DNA from: UBA4810 sp002479215
Lineage (GTDB): Bacteria; Desulfobacterota; Syntrophia; Syntrophales; Smithellaceae
Direction: 5' to 3'
Assembly: GCA_049514435.1 (NCBI GenBank)
Contig: JBEKVB010000013.1
Location: 1-64,000, forward strand
Length of the DNA stretch: 64,000 nucleotides
Below are positions 48,512 through 58,579 of the stretch, piece after piece. Under the pieces are notes generated by a model that was not told the DNA's origin, searched no databases, and saw nothing but the letters and a program-made list of their open reading frames with translations. Numbering within the stretch: the stretch's first letter is position 1; each line of letters starts with the position of its first letter. The position numbers and the translations under genes are program-made.

Positions 48512-50041
48512 TTAAATTAAATTACGATCAAGAGATCGATACTGAATTGCTTCGGCTACATGAGCGGATTCGATGTTTTCCTTGTTTTCCAGATCGGCGA
48601 TAGTGCGGGAAACTTTTAGTATCCGGTTCACCGCCCGGGCGCTTAATCCGAGTTTTTCTATGGCCATCTCGATGAGCTTATGCGAATCTTCATTTATGGG
48701 GCAAAAATTCTTAATTTGCTTTTCCGTCATGCGGGCATTACAGAGGACGTTTTTAGTACCGAAACGCTTTTTTTGCAATTCCCGCGCATAGTTTACGCGA
48801 CCTTTAATTGTTGAGGAGGATTCCCCCAATTCTTTGTCAGAAAGGGCCCGATATTTGACCGAAGGCACTTCGATATGCATATCTATTCGATCCAATAACG
48901 GCCCCGAGATTTTGGCTTGATACTGTCGAATTTGCTGCGCGCTGCAGCGGCAGGTGCGTATACGATCGCCAAAATAACCGCAGGGACAGGGATTCATCGC
49001 GGCAACCAGCATGAATTTTGCAGGGAAGGATGCTGTTATCGAAGAGCGAGTAATTGTTATAGCGCCTTCCTCCATTGGTTGGCGGAGAGCTTCCAGTGCG
49101 TTTTTTTTGAACTCGGGTAGTTCATCCAAAAAAAGAACTCCCAGATGAGCGAGGCTGATTTCACCCGGCCGAGGCATCTGACCGCCTCCAACCAGACCGA
49201 CATCAGATATTGTGTGATGCGGCGAACGAAAGGGACGCACGGCAACTAAAGATCCGTCTTTATTCAATGAACCGGCAACGGAAAATATTTTGGTTACTTC
49301 AATCGCCTCCTCGAAAGAAATGTCGGGCAAAATTGTGGGCAGCCTTTTTGCCAGCATACTTTTGCCGGAGCCCGGGGGGCCGATCATCAGCACATTGTGG
49401 CCTCCGGCCGCCGCAATTTCCAACGCTCTCAACGCCTGCTTCTGTCCTTTAATTTCATTAAAATCGACTTCATATTGGCGTGTTTTCTGAAAAATTTTAC
49501 TTACGTCTAAAGAAAGCGGCTCAATGTTGTTTCGGCCATTAAAAAATTCCACAACATCCGGTAATGTTTTGACCGGAAAAACATTAATTCCTTCCACCAT
49601 GGCCGCTTCCGCAGCATTTTCTTCGGGGACAAAAACTGACTTAATGCCTATTTCTTTTGCTTTAAAGACAGCGGTTAGCACGCCGCTTACTCCTTTAATA
49701 CTGCCATCAAGCGACAATTCTCCGATGAAAAAACAATCCTGCAAAACGGTTTTTTTAATTAGTTCTTCCGCGGCTAAAATGCCTACAGCAATGGGAAGAT
49801 CAAACCCGGTTCCTTCTTTTTTAATGTCAGCGGGAGCTAAATTTACGGTTACATGACTGCGGGGAAAGCGATAACCGGAATTCTTTATGGCAGCTTTAAT
49901 TCGATCCCTGCTTTCTTTGACAGAGGCATCGGGCAGTCCAACAGTGGCAAATTGAGGCAACCCCTGGGATATGTCTATTTCCACGAACACAGGGTATGAT
50001 TCCATGCCAATGACGCTCATGCTAAATACTTTAACGAACAC
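48512..50041 (-). CDS. comM: YifB/ComM-family Mg-chelatase-like AAA+ ATPase
   Basis: A 509-residue protein. Residues 1-170 form a Lon-protease-like domain (VEIDISQGLPQFATVGLPDA); the AAA+ core has Walker A IGPPGSGKSMLAKRLPTILP and Walker B VLFLDELPEF, and NPCPCGYFGDRIRTCRCS is a Cys-rich finger. The C-terminus is the Mg_chelatase-related lid. ComM is a hexameric helicase that extends heteroduplex branch migration in natural transformation in other bacteria. No competence genes were seen. The start ATG at 50041 has a purine-poor leader. Confidence 0.92.
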   Translation of the reverse strand: MFVKVFSMSVIGMESYPVFVEIDISQGLPQFATVGLPDASVKESRDRIKAAIKNSGYRFPRSHVTVNLAPADIKKEGTGFDLPIAVGILAAEELIKKTVLQDCFFIGELSLDGSIKGVSGVLTAVFKAKEIGIKSVFVPEENAAEAAMVEGINVFPVKTLPDVVEFFNGRNNIEPLSLDVSKIFQKTRQYEVDFNEIKGQKQALRALEIAAAGGHNVLMIGPPGSGKSMLAKRLPTILPDISFEEAIEVTKIFSVAGSLNKDGSLVAVRPFRSPHHTISDVGLVGGGQMPRPGEISLAHLGVLFLDELPEFKKNALEALRQPMEEGAITITRSSITASFPAKFMLVAAMNPCPCGYFGDRIRTCRCSAQQIRQYQAKISGPLLDRIDMHIEVPSVKYRALSDKELGESSSTIKGRVNYARELQKKRFGTKNVLCNARMTEKQIKNFCPINEDSHKLIEMAIEKLGLSARAVNRILKVSRTIADLENKENIESAHVAEAIQYRSLDRNLI

Positions 50042-50212
50042 TAAAATTCTCCAGCCTCAATTTTGTCAAAAATACTAGCGAATCGCGATATTTATATCAA
50101 GTTTTTTAATTCAATAAAAAATGTTAGACTTTCTTGACTCATTAATTGCCCTATGTTAGAGTCCGCCAAAATTAATTGATTCAATAATTAATTCCTGAGT
50201 TCATTAATTGCC

Positions 50213-50764
50213 ATGCGAAAATTATCCCATGTAAATAGAAAAGGCCAAGTCCAAATGGTGGATATCACAGCTAATGCCCAAACTTTGCGCAAAGCGAAAG
50301 CTGCAGGAATTGTTAAGATGGATATCCGGACTTTGGAATTAATTGAAAAAGGTCAAATTGCTAAAGGGAATGTTTTGACAACGGCAAAGATTGCGGGCAT
50401 TATGGCGGCAAAAAAAACTGGAGAGCTTATCCCTCTTTGTCATCCGCTGGAGGTGACCGCAATAGAAGTAAATTTAGAAATTGACCGCAATAAATCTCAA
50501 ATCATTATTCAATCGGAAGTAAAAAATAGGGGCCGAACAGGCGTGGAAATGGAAGCTCTCACCGCGGTGAGTATAGCAGCCTTGACTATTTACGATATGT
50601 GCAAGGCGGTCGATAAGAAAATAATTATAGGAAATATCATACTTCTGGAAAAAAGCGGCGGCAAAAGCGGCACTTTTATTCGTGAAACTCCAATTTCCAT
50701 AACGAAGTGTAGGGAAAGTGGTAAGTTGAATCCCGCTGCTGGCGGGACGAAGCGGGGGGCATAA
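50213..50764 (+). CDS. moaC: cyclic pyranopterin monophosphate synthase with repeat-derived tail
   Basis: A 183-residue MoaC. MVDITANAQTLRKAKAAG, the pocket LIPLCHPLEVTAIEVNLEID with catalytic His, and GVEMEALTAVSIAALTIYDM are complete. It makes cPMP for molybdenum cofactor, following a MoaA not in the window. Family members end near SGGKSGTFIR; here 26 more residues (ETPISITKCRESGKLNPAAG and six more) follow. They are encoded by a copy of the palindromic element found inside ygiQ, which has replaced the native stop. The core is intact, so activity may be kept. Confidence 0.92.
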   Translation: MRKLSHVNRKGQVQMVDITANAQTLRKAKAAGIVKMDIRTLELIEKGQIAKGNVLTTAKIAGIMAAKKTGELIPLCHPLEVTAIEVNLEIDRNKSQIIIQSEVKNRGRTGVEMEALTAVSIAALTIYDMCKAVDKKIIIGNIILLEKSGGKSGTFIRETPISITKCRESGKLNPAAGGTKRGA

Positions 50765-50799
50765 TACCCCGTAGCTTGCTTTGGAGTTCATACCCGTGA
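50682..50799 (-). repeat. palindromic element copy B at the moaC 3' end
   Basis: Reading minus: CACGGGTATGAACTCCAAAG through CTACACTTCGTTATGGAAAT TGGAGTTTC aligns with the ygiQ insert at 23556-23672. Its ends GAACTCCAA and TTGGAGTTTC pair, whereas in copy A the corresponding pairs differ. It supplies the last codons and the stop of moaC and part of the downstream spacer. Confidence 0.75.
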
Positions 50800-50880
50800 T
50801 TAGAAAGAAAAATAATGCCAGTCAAGAAAACCATATTTAAGGATGGCTTGACCAATAAAATTATAATTGGAAAGTAATAA

Positions 50881-51396
50881 ATGGCACAAAATATTTTCAA
50901 AGTTAGACGGGCTTTTCTTATACCTTTAACGGCAGTAATTGTCCTTCTGTTTCTGTTGTTGGTTGTCAGTTTATTTAGAGGGCAAATGTGGGAAAGAATA
51001 GTTCTGGCGGTTTTTTTTATCAGTTCTTTATTGATCGGCATTGAAACAGCAAGAAGAGAAATTGTCGTAACCGAAGAAGGTCTACAATTAAAAAAGTTTT
51101 TCCGGATTAAAATTTTTTTTTGGCGGGAAATTACCCATTTGGCGATTGTTGAACTGCGGCATAAAGCCTATTTTTTATTAACAACGACCAAAGGGTTTTA
51201 TTTTTTCTCCAATATATTGGGAAACCACTCTTTACTTGTTCGCTCTCTTGTGGATAAGCTGGGAGCAGAAAAGGTGGAAATAGAAGTAAAAAATTATTTA
51301 GATCATCCTGTCGAGCGACTTTCTTTGATTGTTATGAGTTGGATTACGGTATTGATCATTATTGCCGTTATAATTTTAAAATTTTCGCCAGCTTAA
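50881..51396 (+). CDS. PH-like membrane protein, unknown function
   Basis: A 171-residue protein with two close N-terminal helices (about residues 11-29 and 38-54), a cytoplasmic-like domain of about 85 residues (IVVTEEGLQLKKFFRIKIFF, WREITHLAIVELRHKAYFLL) and a C-terminal helix (MSWITVLIIIAVIIL). The TEEGLQLK...W.EI pattern fits bacterial PH-like domains. Role unknown. It lies between moaC and a Fis-type gene. Confidence 0.7.
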   Translation: MAQNIFKVRRAFLIPLTAVIVLLFLLLVVSLFRGQMWERIVLAVFFISSLLIGIETARREIVVTEEGLQLKKFFRIKIFFWREITHLAIVELRHKAYFLLTTTKGFYFFSNILGNHSLLVRSLVDKLGAEKVEIEVKNYLDHPVERLSLIVMSWITVLIIIAVIILKFSPA

Positions 51397-51473
51397 ATTT
51401 TAAAAAAGCATATTGAGAAACACATGTTTTTAATTCCTAATTTAATCTTGTCCGGAAGGGGGAACTTCGAAAA

Positions 51474-51779
51474 ATGCGGTCGAAAAAACAAAAGAGTTCA
51501 AAAGTAGTGATGAAGGTGAAGGAAACCCCTTACGCGGTTGTTGAGGAAATAATGGAAAAAAAACTGGAAGACATTACTACTGTTTTATCGGCTTCCAGTG
51601 GTCGCAAAAGTAAGCTTTACGAAGAAGTTATGTCGATGGTGGAAAAAGGCTTGTTTAAAATTGCTCTGCGCCGTTCAAACTACGTGAAAAGTACGGCGGC
51701 CGTTTTTCTGGGAATTAGCCGTAACACGTTTACCGATAAAATGGTCAAATTAGGTATCAACTGTGAAAAGAATAGATAA
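51474..51779 (+). CDS. Fis-type helix-turn-helix protein
   Basis: A 101-residue protein. The C-terminal 45 residues fit a Fis-like recognition helix: NYVKSTAAVFLGISRNTFTD then KMVKLGI, as in the C-terminal domain of NtrC-type activators. The N-terminus (KKQKSSKVVMKVKETPYAVV) is basic, then EEIMEKKLEDITTVLSAS begins a helical dimerisation part. It is likely a DNA-binding regulator or nucleoid protein. AAGGGGGAAC precedes ATG 51474. It is 17 nt upstream of the beta-helix gene and so may control that operon. Confidence 0.8.
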   Translation: MRSKKQKSSKVVMKVKETPYAVVEEIMEKKLEDITTVLSASSGRKSKLYEEVMSMVEKGLFKIALRRSNYVKSTAAVFLGISRNTFTDKMVKLGINCEKNR

Positions 51780-51796
51780 GCACTATAAAAACATTT

Positions 51797-53065
51797 ATGA
51801 TTAGAGCCATTAAAAAAAATGCAAAATTACCTGAAAAGGTAACTTGTCTCTTAAAGAAAGGGGTTCGGATTACGGCCCCTTTTTCTGTGGAAATCGGCAA
51901 GGAAGTAAATCCAGAGAGAATTGACAGTTCTTTAATAATTTACGGTGCAGCAAGGATTTGCGGAGAAAATACGTTAATTGCCCAAGATGTAAAATTGGGA
52001 TATGAAGCGCCTGTTAATTTGATTAACTGCCAACTGGGAGCGGCGGTGGAGCTTAAGGGAGGGTACTTTGCCGATTCGGTTTTCCTGGATAAGGTAACAA
52101 TGGGCAGCAATGCACAAGTCCGCTCCGGCTGCCTTTTGGAAGAAGAATCTCGTGGAAATCACACCGTCGGTTTAAAGCAAACGATTTTATTTCCCTTCGT
52201 TACGTTAGGTAGCCTGATTAATTTTTGTGATTGCCTCATGGCGGGCGGCACAAGCCGGAAAAAGCATAGCGAAGTAGGCAGTTCTTATATTCATTTCAAT
52301 TACACTCCCCAGCAGGACAAGGCAACTCCTTCTTTAATAGGAGATGTTCCGCGAGGTGTAATGTTGCGCGAAGAGCCGATATTCCTGGGTGGTCAAGGCG
52401 GAATCGTGGGACCGCTGCAAATAGCTTATGGCACAGTCATTCCAGCAGGTGTTATTTGCCGGCGGGATTGCATAACCGCAGAAATGATTTGGCCTCCCTC
52501 TGTTTTATCATTTGAGCCCAAAAAATTTGTTCCCGGAATTGATGGTGATATTAGCCGCAAAGTTAACCACAATATAGGTTATATCGCCAATTTGTTGGCC
52601 TTAAGACAATGGTATCGCTTTGTTCGCCGCGAATTCTTTATTAGATTTAAGTACGGCGAGGCTTTATATGCCGGAGCCCTTGATGTTTTAGATGAAGCCA
52701 TTATTGAAAGAATCAGGCAATTACGATTGTTCGCGCAAAACTTGGAGAAAACAATTATAGCCGCAGAAAAAATGAAGAAAAACTTATCGGGTATAGTATT
52801 GCGTAAACAAAAACAGTTTATCCGTGATTGGCCGCAGATGGAAGAATATCTTTTCGGCAACAGCGAAGAAAAAATCTCTCTGAAGAAAAAAGAAACGTTT
52901 ATAAAAATAATACAACGCCAATCAGGTAAGGCTAATTCTTATCTGCAAACAATACAGGCTTTAACATCTGTACAAACCAGAGCAGGTATGGATTGGTTGA
53001 ATGATGTTGTTCAGGAGGTTGCCGCCGGGTGCATGAAAATCTCTGGCGTTCTGCGGCAGAAATAA
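51797..53065 (+). CDS. left-handed beta-helix, UDP-sugar-pathway-like protein
   Basis: A 422-residue protein. Residues 40-280 have hexapeptide-like repeats (LIIYGAARICGENTLIAQDV, LINCQLGAAVELKGGYFADS, GSNAQVRSGCLLEEES), as in GlmU-type acyltransferases. A C-terminal helical part has RIRQLRLFAQNLEKTIIAAE KMKKN. The CDCLMAGGTSRKKHSEVG stretch and the G/His residues following it could be a catalytic loop. Six nt separate it from the giant GlmS-like gene, suggesting joint action in hexosamine metabolism. A family name is not certain. Confidence 0.7.
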   Translation: MIRAIKKNAKLPEKVTCLLKKGVRITAPFSVEIGKEVNPERIDSSLIIYGAARICGENTLIAQDVKLGYEAPVNLINCQLGAAVELKGGYFADSVFLDKVTMGSNAQVRSGCLLEEESRGNHTVGLKQTILFPFVTLGSLINFCDCLMAGGTSRKKHSEVGSSYIHFNYTPQQDKATPSLIGDVPRGVMLREEPIFLGGQGGIVGPLQIAYGTVIPAGVICRRDCITAEMIWPPSVLSFEPKKFVPGIDGDISRKVNHNIGYIANLLALRQWYRFVRREFFIRFKYGEALYAGALDVLDEAIIERIRQLRLFAQNLEKTIIAAEKMKKNLSGIVLRKQKQFIRDWPQMEEYLFGNSEEKISLKKKETFIKIIQRQSGKANSYLQTIQALTSVQTRAGMDWLNDVVQEVAAGCMKISGVLRQK

Positions 53066-53071
53066 GAAACA

Positions 53072-56000
53072 ATGTTTGTTACGCAAATATTAAATACAAT
53101 AAAAAATATAAGCCTTTATTTTAAGGTCTGTAAAATATTTGTCGGAAAAAATCCGGCTTACATTAGCGCTCCGGCAATAATATTTTTCCCGAGTATACCT
53201 TTTCAACTTAACTGCGGTTTCGCCGGATTGATGACTTTCCGGTCTCAGCAAAAAGCTGTAAGTTTAAATGCTGATTTAGAGCTTATACAATTGTGGGATA
53301 AAATTAAACGTTCGTCACTTAGAAATGTTTTAGCTGAAAACATTGTCGCTAAAGCTTACGTGTGCGGACTTGATACACTTACCTCCATGGAAAAAGCTAC
53401 GTTGGAACTGAAGCGGGAGAGCGCTCAGGAAATTCTTTTCTTTCAGACACAAAGAGCCAAAAAGCTTTTCGATTTAGAAAAGGAAATGAAAATATTTTTG
53501 GTTCAGGAAGAGAAAATGCTGGAAGATCAAGCTGCAAAATTTACCTCCGCTGATCTTGAAACCATCAATAGCAGGATTATTCTGCTTAAAGATATTCAGT
53601 GGACTTTAGAAAAAGACATTTTGGCTAATTTTGTTAAAATTATAGATATTTCCGGTACAGGTGAAGCAAGCGCAATAAAACCGACGGCTTTTAGAAAATA
53701 CCGGAAAATTAATTTCCTGCTCAATGCGCTGGATCGCCTGGAAGTGCGGGGCAGGGATTCGGCGGGACTGCAAATTGTTTTCACCTTGGAAAAAGAAAAA
53801 GCAATGGAAAGTATAATACTCAGCCTGAAGGAAAAAAGTTTATACGAAGATTATTTAATGCGGTCGCAGGAGGGGGACCTTACTAACGGTTCGATTTGGG
53901 TTGCGTCCGGAGTATTTACCGGAAGCGAAAAGGGAATAAATATAACTTTTACCTATAAAACTTTTTCTATTGTCGGTGAGTTGGGTCGCAATGTCCGTGA
54001 TTTAAGACAGGTGATTAGAAAAGACCGGATTCTGCAATATTTTGCCCGGCTGGATACGGCATGCGAAACAGCGATTACCCATACACGTTGGGCTTCTGTT
54101 GGTTCCATTACGGAAGAAAATTGTCATCCAGTCAATAACTATAAACCTAATCAGGCCGGTCAATCCTTTCCCTTTTATCCAAAATCCAAAGCTCAAATTA
54201 ATATTGTCTTAAACGGAGATATTGATAATTATTCAACGTTGCGCGCGGAATTGGAAGCGAATAACGAATTGATCGCGCCCGAAATTACAACCGATACAAA
54301 AACTATCCCTTTGCAAATTGAAAAATATCTAATGGCCGGAAATAACCTTGCCGATTCCTTTCGCTTTGCGGTAAAAGATTTTGAGGGGTCACACGCCATA
54401 GCTATGACCAGTGATCTCGAACCCGGTAAGGTTTTTTTGGCGCTTAAAGGCAGCGGTCAGTCTATCTATCTTGGAATCAGTTCCGATCAGTATATGTTTT
54501 CTTCAGAGCTCTATGGTCTGGTGGAAGTGATGCCTAATTTTATAAAAATGAACGGCGAGTTGGATGTTGACGGTGAAAACTCAGCAGCAGGACAAATTTT
54601 TATTTTAGACCAAAACTCCTTCGGAGGATTGGCGGGAATTACCGCTTGTTATTATGACGGTACAGAAATTACTTTAAAAGAAAGCGATATACAAAAAGCC
54701 GAAATGACGACTCGAGACATCGATCGCGGCGCTTATCCTCATTTTTTCCTGAAGGAAATTTCCGAATCGGCTGTTTCCATAAAAAGAACCTTGCGGGGCA
54801 AATACCGCATTTTGACCAGGGACAAATCTTTGCCCCAAGTCGTTTTCAACTTAGGCTCAGATATTGTTCCTGAGCCTGTTCGTTTGGGTCTCCAAAACGG
54901 CGCCATTAAAAATATTATAGTTATCGGCCATGGGACGGCGGCTGTTGCCGGGGTCGCCATAGCCGATGCTATGGAACTTTACTTGAAAGGCGGAAGCATT
55001 AATATAATAGCCAGGGTGGCTTCCGAATTAAGCGGTTTTTTGTTAAAAGACGATTTATCGGATACATTGGTAATCCCTATCACTCAATCCGGAACAACAA
55101 CGGATACAAATCGTGCCGTAGCAATGGCCAAAGAGCGAGGTGCTTTTATAATTTCCATAGTAAACAGAAGGCAGTCGGATATTACCGCTAAATCGCACGG
55201 AGTATTTTACACGAGCGACGGCCGCGATATAGAAATGTCCGTTGCTTCTACAAAAGCTTTTTATTCCCAAATTATTGCCGGGCAAGTTTTAGCCCTTTTC
55301 CTGGCGCAAGTGATGAAAACCCGAACTGATGACTACATAGCCCGGGAGTTGCACAATCTGGAGGAGGCGCCTGAGTTAATGGCGCGAGTCTTTGACCTGA
55401 GAAATCAAATTTCCGCTTCGGTCGAGAAAACTTTGACCAAGAAATTCTGGGCGGTTGTGGGCAGCGGGCCCAACAAAGCGGCAGCCGATGAAATAAGAAT
55501 CAAACTCAGCGAGCTTTGTTATAAAACCATTTCTTCTGACATCGTGGAAAACAAAAAGCATATTGATTTGTCGGCAGAACCTTTAATTTTGGTTTGTGCT
55601 TCAGGTAATCCGGAGCCGGTTGTGGAAGATATTGCCAAAGACGTGGCAATTTTTAAAGCGCACAAGGCCGCAGTTATAGTTTTTGCGGAAGAAGGCGATG
55701 ATCGTTTCAATAAAATCGCCGATGCTGTGATTTCTATTCCTTCTGCTTCTATGCCCCTACCAGTGATACTAAATACTATGGCCGGGCATTTGTGGGGATA
55801 CTATGCCGCTTGCGCTATTGATAAAGAAGCTTTTATTTTCAGAGAATTCAGAAACCGTTTGAATTTGGCTCTGGCCGAACATGTAAAGATGAATTACTCG
55901 TTGTATGAGAGAATTGCGAATTTCCATTTTCGCCACTTAATAAATGATTTTTATCATACTTTTAATAGTCATCGTAATGACGGCGCTTTCAATTTATTAA

Positions 56001-56800
56001 GTGTAAAAACTATTTCCGATTTGGCGCTTTTGCTGAAATATGCTGCCGGTAAGCTGCCACTGGAGGATTTCCGCCATGAATTTAAGAATGAAGATTCTCC
56101 GCTTGATCTTTTAGATGTCACTCTGGGAAGAGCAATTGATGAACTTACCCGGCCTATAGATGCCATTCGCCATCAAGCAAAAACAGTTACAGTAGGCACA
56201 AGCCGTAAAGAAAAAATATTAAAAGGAGCTGTGTTTGATCTTCTGGAGAAACTTGAGTTTGCCACGAAAAATTTAACTTACAAGAATATTTTGGCCATAA
56301 GCAGAATACAGCCGGCGGTTTTGGCCGTGCGAGGATATACTCTTTATAATATTAACAATCTTGATGAAGAAGGTAATCCAACGGAAGGTTCTACTATTAT
56401 TATAAGGGAAAAGGGCGGAGTAGCCAAGCAGATGATTTCGCGAGCTGAGAATTCCCAACTGCTCATGGGAACTAAAAGAACAATTGTCAGTACAGGTAAT
56501 ATTTATATGGGTAAAGGCAAAACTGATGGGGCATCCATATTAGTTCTACCGTTATTGGGAGAAAATGATTTTGTCGGCAATTTACTTCTGCTGCATATTG
56601 AATATAACGAACTTTTATCTCTTCGCGAAAAGAAAAAAGTATTGGGTTACAGGTACAACGATATCAGGAACTTGGTCAATGAATATAACGTTAATTGGGA
56701 CGACAATTATTTGGGGGGAATTCCACTTATTGACTTGTTCAGCGAACCGGTGGAAAACCTTGCCGGACGTATTAAGCGATGTGCTCTTATAGAGGGTTGA
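53072..56800 (+). CDS. giant GlmS-like protein (class II amidotransferase + SIS domains)
   Basis: A 1242-residue protein, twice the length of GlmS. It has a class-II glutaminase-like region: NCGFAGLMTF near residue 48, RGRDSAGLQI, THTRWASVGSITEENCHPVN, and LNGDIDNYSTLR. SIS sugar-isomerase domains follow (GHGTAAVAGVAIADAMELYL, PITQSGTTTDTNRAVAMAKE). The last 300 residues are unlike GlmS. In GlmS the Cys is residue 1 of the mature protein; here it follows about 47 residues, with no Met next to it, so a propeptide or a non-catalytic site is implied. Probable role: glucosamine-6-phosphate formation or sugar sensing. Start ATG 53072 has AAGAAACA. Confidence 0.78.
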   Translation: MFVTQILNTIKNISLYFKVCKIFVGKNPAYISAPAIIFFPSIPFQLNCGFAGLMTFRSQQKAVSLNADLELIQLWDKIKRSSLRNVLAENIVAKAYVCGLDTLTSMEKATLELKRESAQEILFFQTQRAKKLFDLEKEMKIFLVQEEKMLEDQAAKFTSADLETINSRIILLKDIQWTLEKDILANFVKIIDISGTGEASAIKPTAFRKYRKINFLLNALDRLEVRGRDSAGLQIVFTLEKEKAMESIILSLKEKSLYEDYLMRSQEGDLTNGSIWVASGVFTGSEKGINITFTYKTFSIVGELGRNVRDLRQVIRKDRILQYFARLDTACETAITHTRWASVGSITEENCHPVNNYKPNQAGQSFPFYPKSKAQINIVLNGDIDNYSTLRAELEANNELIAPEITTDTKTIPLQIEKYLMAGNNLADSFRFAVKDFEGSHAIAMTSDLEPGKVFLALKGSGQSIYLGISSDQYMFSSELYGLVEVMPNFIKMNGELDVDGENSAAGQIFILDQNSFGGLAGITACYYDGTEITLKESDIQKAEMTTRDIDRGAYPHFFLKEISESAVSIKRTLRGKYRILTRDKSLPQVVFNLGSDIVPEPVRLGLQNGAIKNIIVIGHGTAAVAGVAIADAMELYLKGGSINIIARVASELSGFLLKDDLSDTLVIPITQSGTTTDTNRAVAMAKERGAFIISIVNRRQSDITAKSHGVFYTSDGRDIEMSVASTKAFYSQIIAGQVLALFLAQVMKTRTDDYIARELHNLEEAPELMARVFDLRNQISASVEKTLTKKFWAVVGSGPNKAAADEIRIKLSELCYKTISSDIVENKKHIDLSAEPLILVCASGNPEPVVEDIAKDVAIFKAHKAAVIVFAEEGDDRFNKIADAVISIPSASMPLPVILNTMAGHLWGYYAACAIDKEAFIFREFRNRLNLALAEHVKMNYSLYERIANFHFRHLINDFYHTFNSHRNDGAFNLLSVKTISDLALLLKYAAGKLPLEDFRHEFKNEDSPLDLLDVTLGRAIDELTRPIDAIRHQAKTVTVGTSRKEKILKGAVFDLLEKLEFATKNLTYKNILAISRIQPAVLAVRGYTLYNINNLDEEGNPTEGSTIIIREKGGVAKQMISRAENSQLLMGTKRTIVSTGNIYMGKGKTDGASILVLPLLGENDFVGNLLLLHIEYNELLSLREKKKVLGYRYNDIRNLVNEYNVNWDDNYLGGIPLIDLFSEPVENLAGRIKRCALIEG

Positions 56801-56878
56801 AGTTTGTCGGCGAACTTGCGGGAGAGACCGCATGAGACTCTGCAATCATGAATTTATATTAGGTATCGAGGAGAAAAA

Positions 56879-58492
56879 ATGAAAACAAAGTTTATCTTTG
56901 TCACTGGAGGTGTTCTTTCTTCGCTGGGCAAAGGTTTGGCGGCAGCGTCAATCTCAGCCTTGCTGGAATGCCGTGGGCTGAAAGTTACCAATCAAAAGCT
57001 GGATCCATATATCAATGTTGATCCCGGGACGATGAGTCCTTTTCAGCATGGCGAAGTCTTTGTCACTGATGACGGTGCGGAAACTGATCTCGATTTGGGA
57101 CATTATGAAAGATTTACCTCTACCTGCATGGGAAAGTGCAACAACCTAACTACCGGGCAAGTTTACTATTCCGTTATTACCAAGGAAAGACGTGGTGATT
57201 ATTTGGGCAAGACCGTGCAAGTTATCCCTCACATCACCAATGAAATTAAAGATTATATAAGTCAAACGGCATCGGGTTTCGATGTGTCTATAGTGGAAAT
57301 CGGCGGCACGGTTGGCGATATTGAGAGTCTTCCTTTTTTGGAAGCGATCCGCCAATTCCGAAATGAAGCGGGAAAACAAAACGCCATATTTATTCATTTG
57401 ACGTGGGTCCCGTTTATTAAAACCGCCGGGGAGGTTAAAACAAAACCTACACAGCACAGCGTTAAGGCCCTGCGTGAAATCGGCATTCAGCCGGATATAC
57501 TTCTTTGCCGGACGGAGAATTTTCTTTCCGAAGAAATTAAAGCTAAAATCGCACTCTTTTGTAATGTGGAGGTGGCGGCGGTTTTTACGGCTAAAGATGT
57601 CGGTTGTATTTACGAAGTGCCGCTGGTTTTTCATCGCGAAGGTCTGGATAGTAAAATTGTTGATTTGCTCAATATCTGGACAGGACAGCCCAAGCTGGAT
57701 GCCTGGGAGGAAGTAGTGAGCAAGTTCAATGACCCGCCGCATGAAGTATGTGTGGCTATTGTCGGTAAATATGTGAATCTCACCGATTCATACAAAAGCC
57801 TTAATGAAGCCCTTGTGCATGGAGGCATTGCTAACAATTGCCGTGTTAAATTAAAATTTGTTGATTCGGAAAAAATTGAAGAAGAGGGCATCGGCGATTA
57901 TTTAAACGATGTTGATGCCGTTTTAGTCCCCGGAGGGTTTGGTAGCCGCGGTATTGAAGGGATGATCCTTGCCGCGCAATATGCACGGGAAAACAAAATT
58001 CCTTATTTTGGAATTTGTTTGGGGATGCAAATGGCGGTAGTGGAATACGCCAGAAATATTTGCGGACTAATGAAAGCCAATAGTTCAGAATTTAATCCTA
58101 AAACTACGTACCCGGTAATTGATTTGCTTCCTGAACAGCGCAATGTAAAAGAAAAAGGCGCTTCGATGAGATTGGGGGCTTGGCCCTGTATTATCGAACC
58201 GAATTCATTTGCTTTTGCAGCTTACGGGCAAAAAGAAATTTCGGAGCGGCACCGTCATCGCTACGAATTCAACAATGCTTATAAAAAAAAGCTTACCAGT
58301 AAAGGATTGCGGATCACCGGTATATCACCGGATGGCCGTTTAGCGGAAATTGTGGAAATAAAAGATCACCCCTGGTTTTTGGGCTGCCAGTTTCATCCGG
58401 AATTTAAATCAAGGCCGACAAAACCACATCCGCTTTTCAGTAAATTTATTGAAGCGGCATTTCAGTATGCTCAGGGCAGGATTAAGCGCTAG
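56879..58492 (+). CDS. pyrG: CTP synthase
   Basis: A 537-residue PyrG. The amidoligase domain starts TKFIFVTGGVLSSLGKGLAA and has KLDPYINVDPGTMSPFQHGE and VEIGGTVGDIESLPFLEAIR; the glutaminase domain has YFGICLGMQMAVVEYARN with the catalytic Cys and CQFHPEFKSRPTKPHPLF with His-Glu. It aminates UTP to CTP using glutamine and ATP. GAGGAGA precedes the ATG. Confidence 0.96.
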   Translation: MKTKFIFVTGGVLSSLGKGLAAASISALLECRGLKVTNQKLDPYINVDPGTMSPFQHGEVFVTDDGAETDLDLGHYERFTSTCMGKCNNLTTGQVYYSVITKERRGDYLGKTVQVIPHITNEIKDYISQTASGFDVSIVEIGGTVGDIESLPFLEAIRQFRNEAGKQNAIFIHLTWVPFIKTAGEVKTKPTQHSVKALREIGIQPDILLCRTENFLSEEIKAKIALFCNVEVAAVFTAKDVGCIYEVPLVFHREGLDSKIVDLLNIWTGQPKLDAWEEVVSKFNDPPHEVCVAIVGKYVNLTDSYKSLNEALVHGGIANNCRVKLKFVDSEKIEEEGIGDYLNDVDAVLVPGGFGSRGIEGMILAAQYARENKIPYFGICLGMQMAVVEYARNICGLMKANSSEFNPKTTYPVIDLLPEQRNVKEKGASMRLGAWPCIIEPNSFAFAAYGQKEISERHRHRYEFNNAYKKKLTSKGLRITGISPDGRLAEIVEIKDHPWFLGCQFHPEFKSRPTKPHPLFSKFIEAAFQYAQGRIKR

Positions 58493-58579
58493 TTCGTTTG
58501 ATAATCCCAGTTAAGTATACCTGACAAGGTCAACGGACCATTGCAACTGGTCGGGAATAACGAATAACGGGTTGATGTC

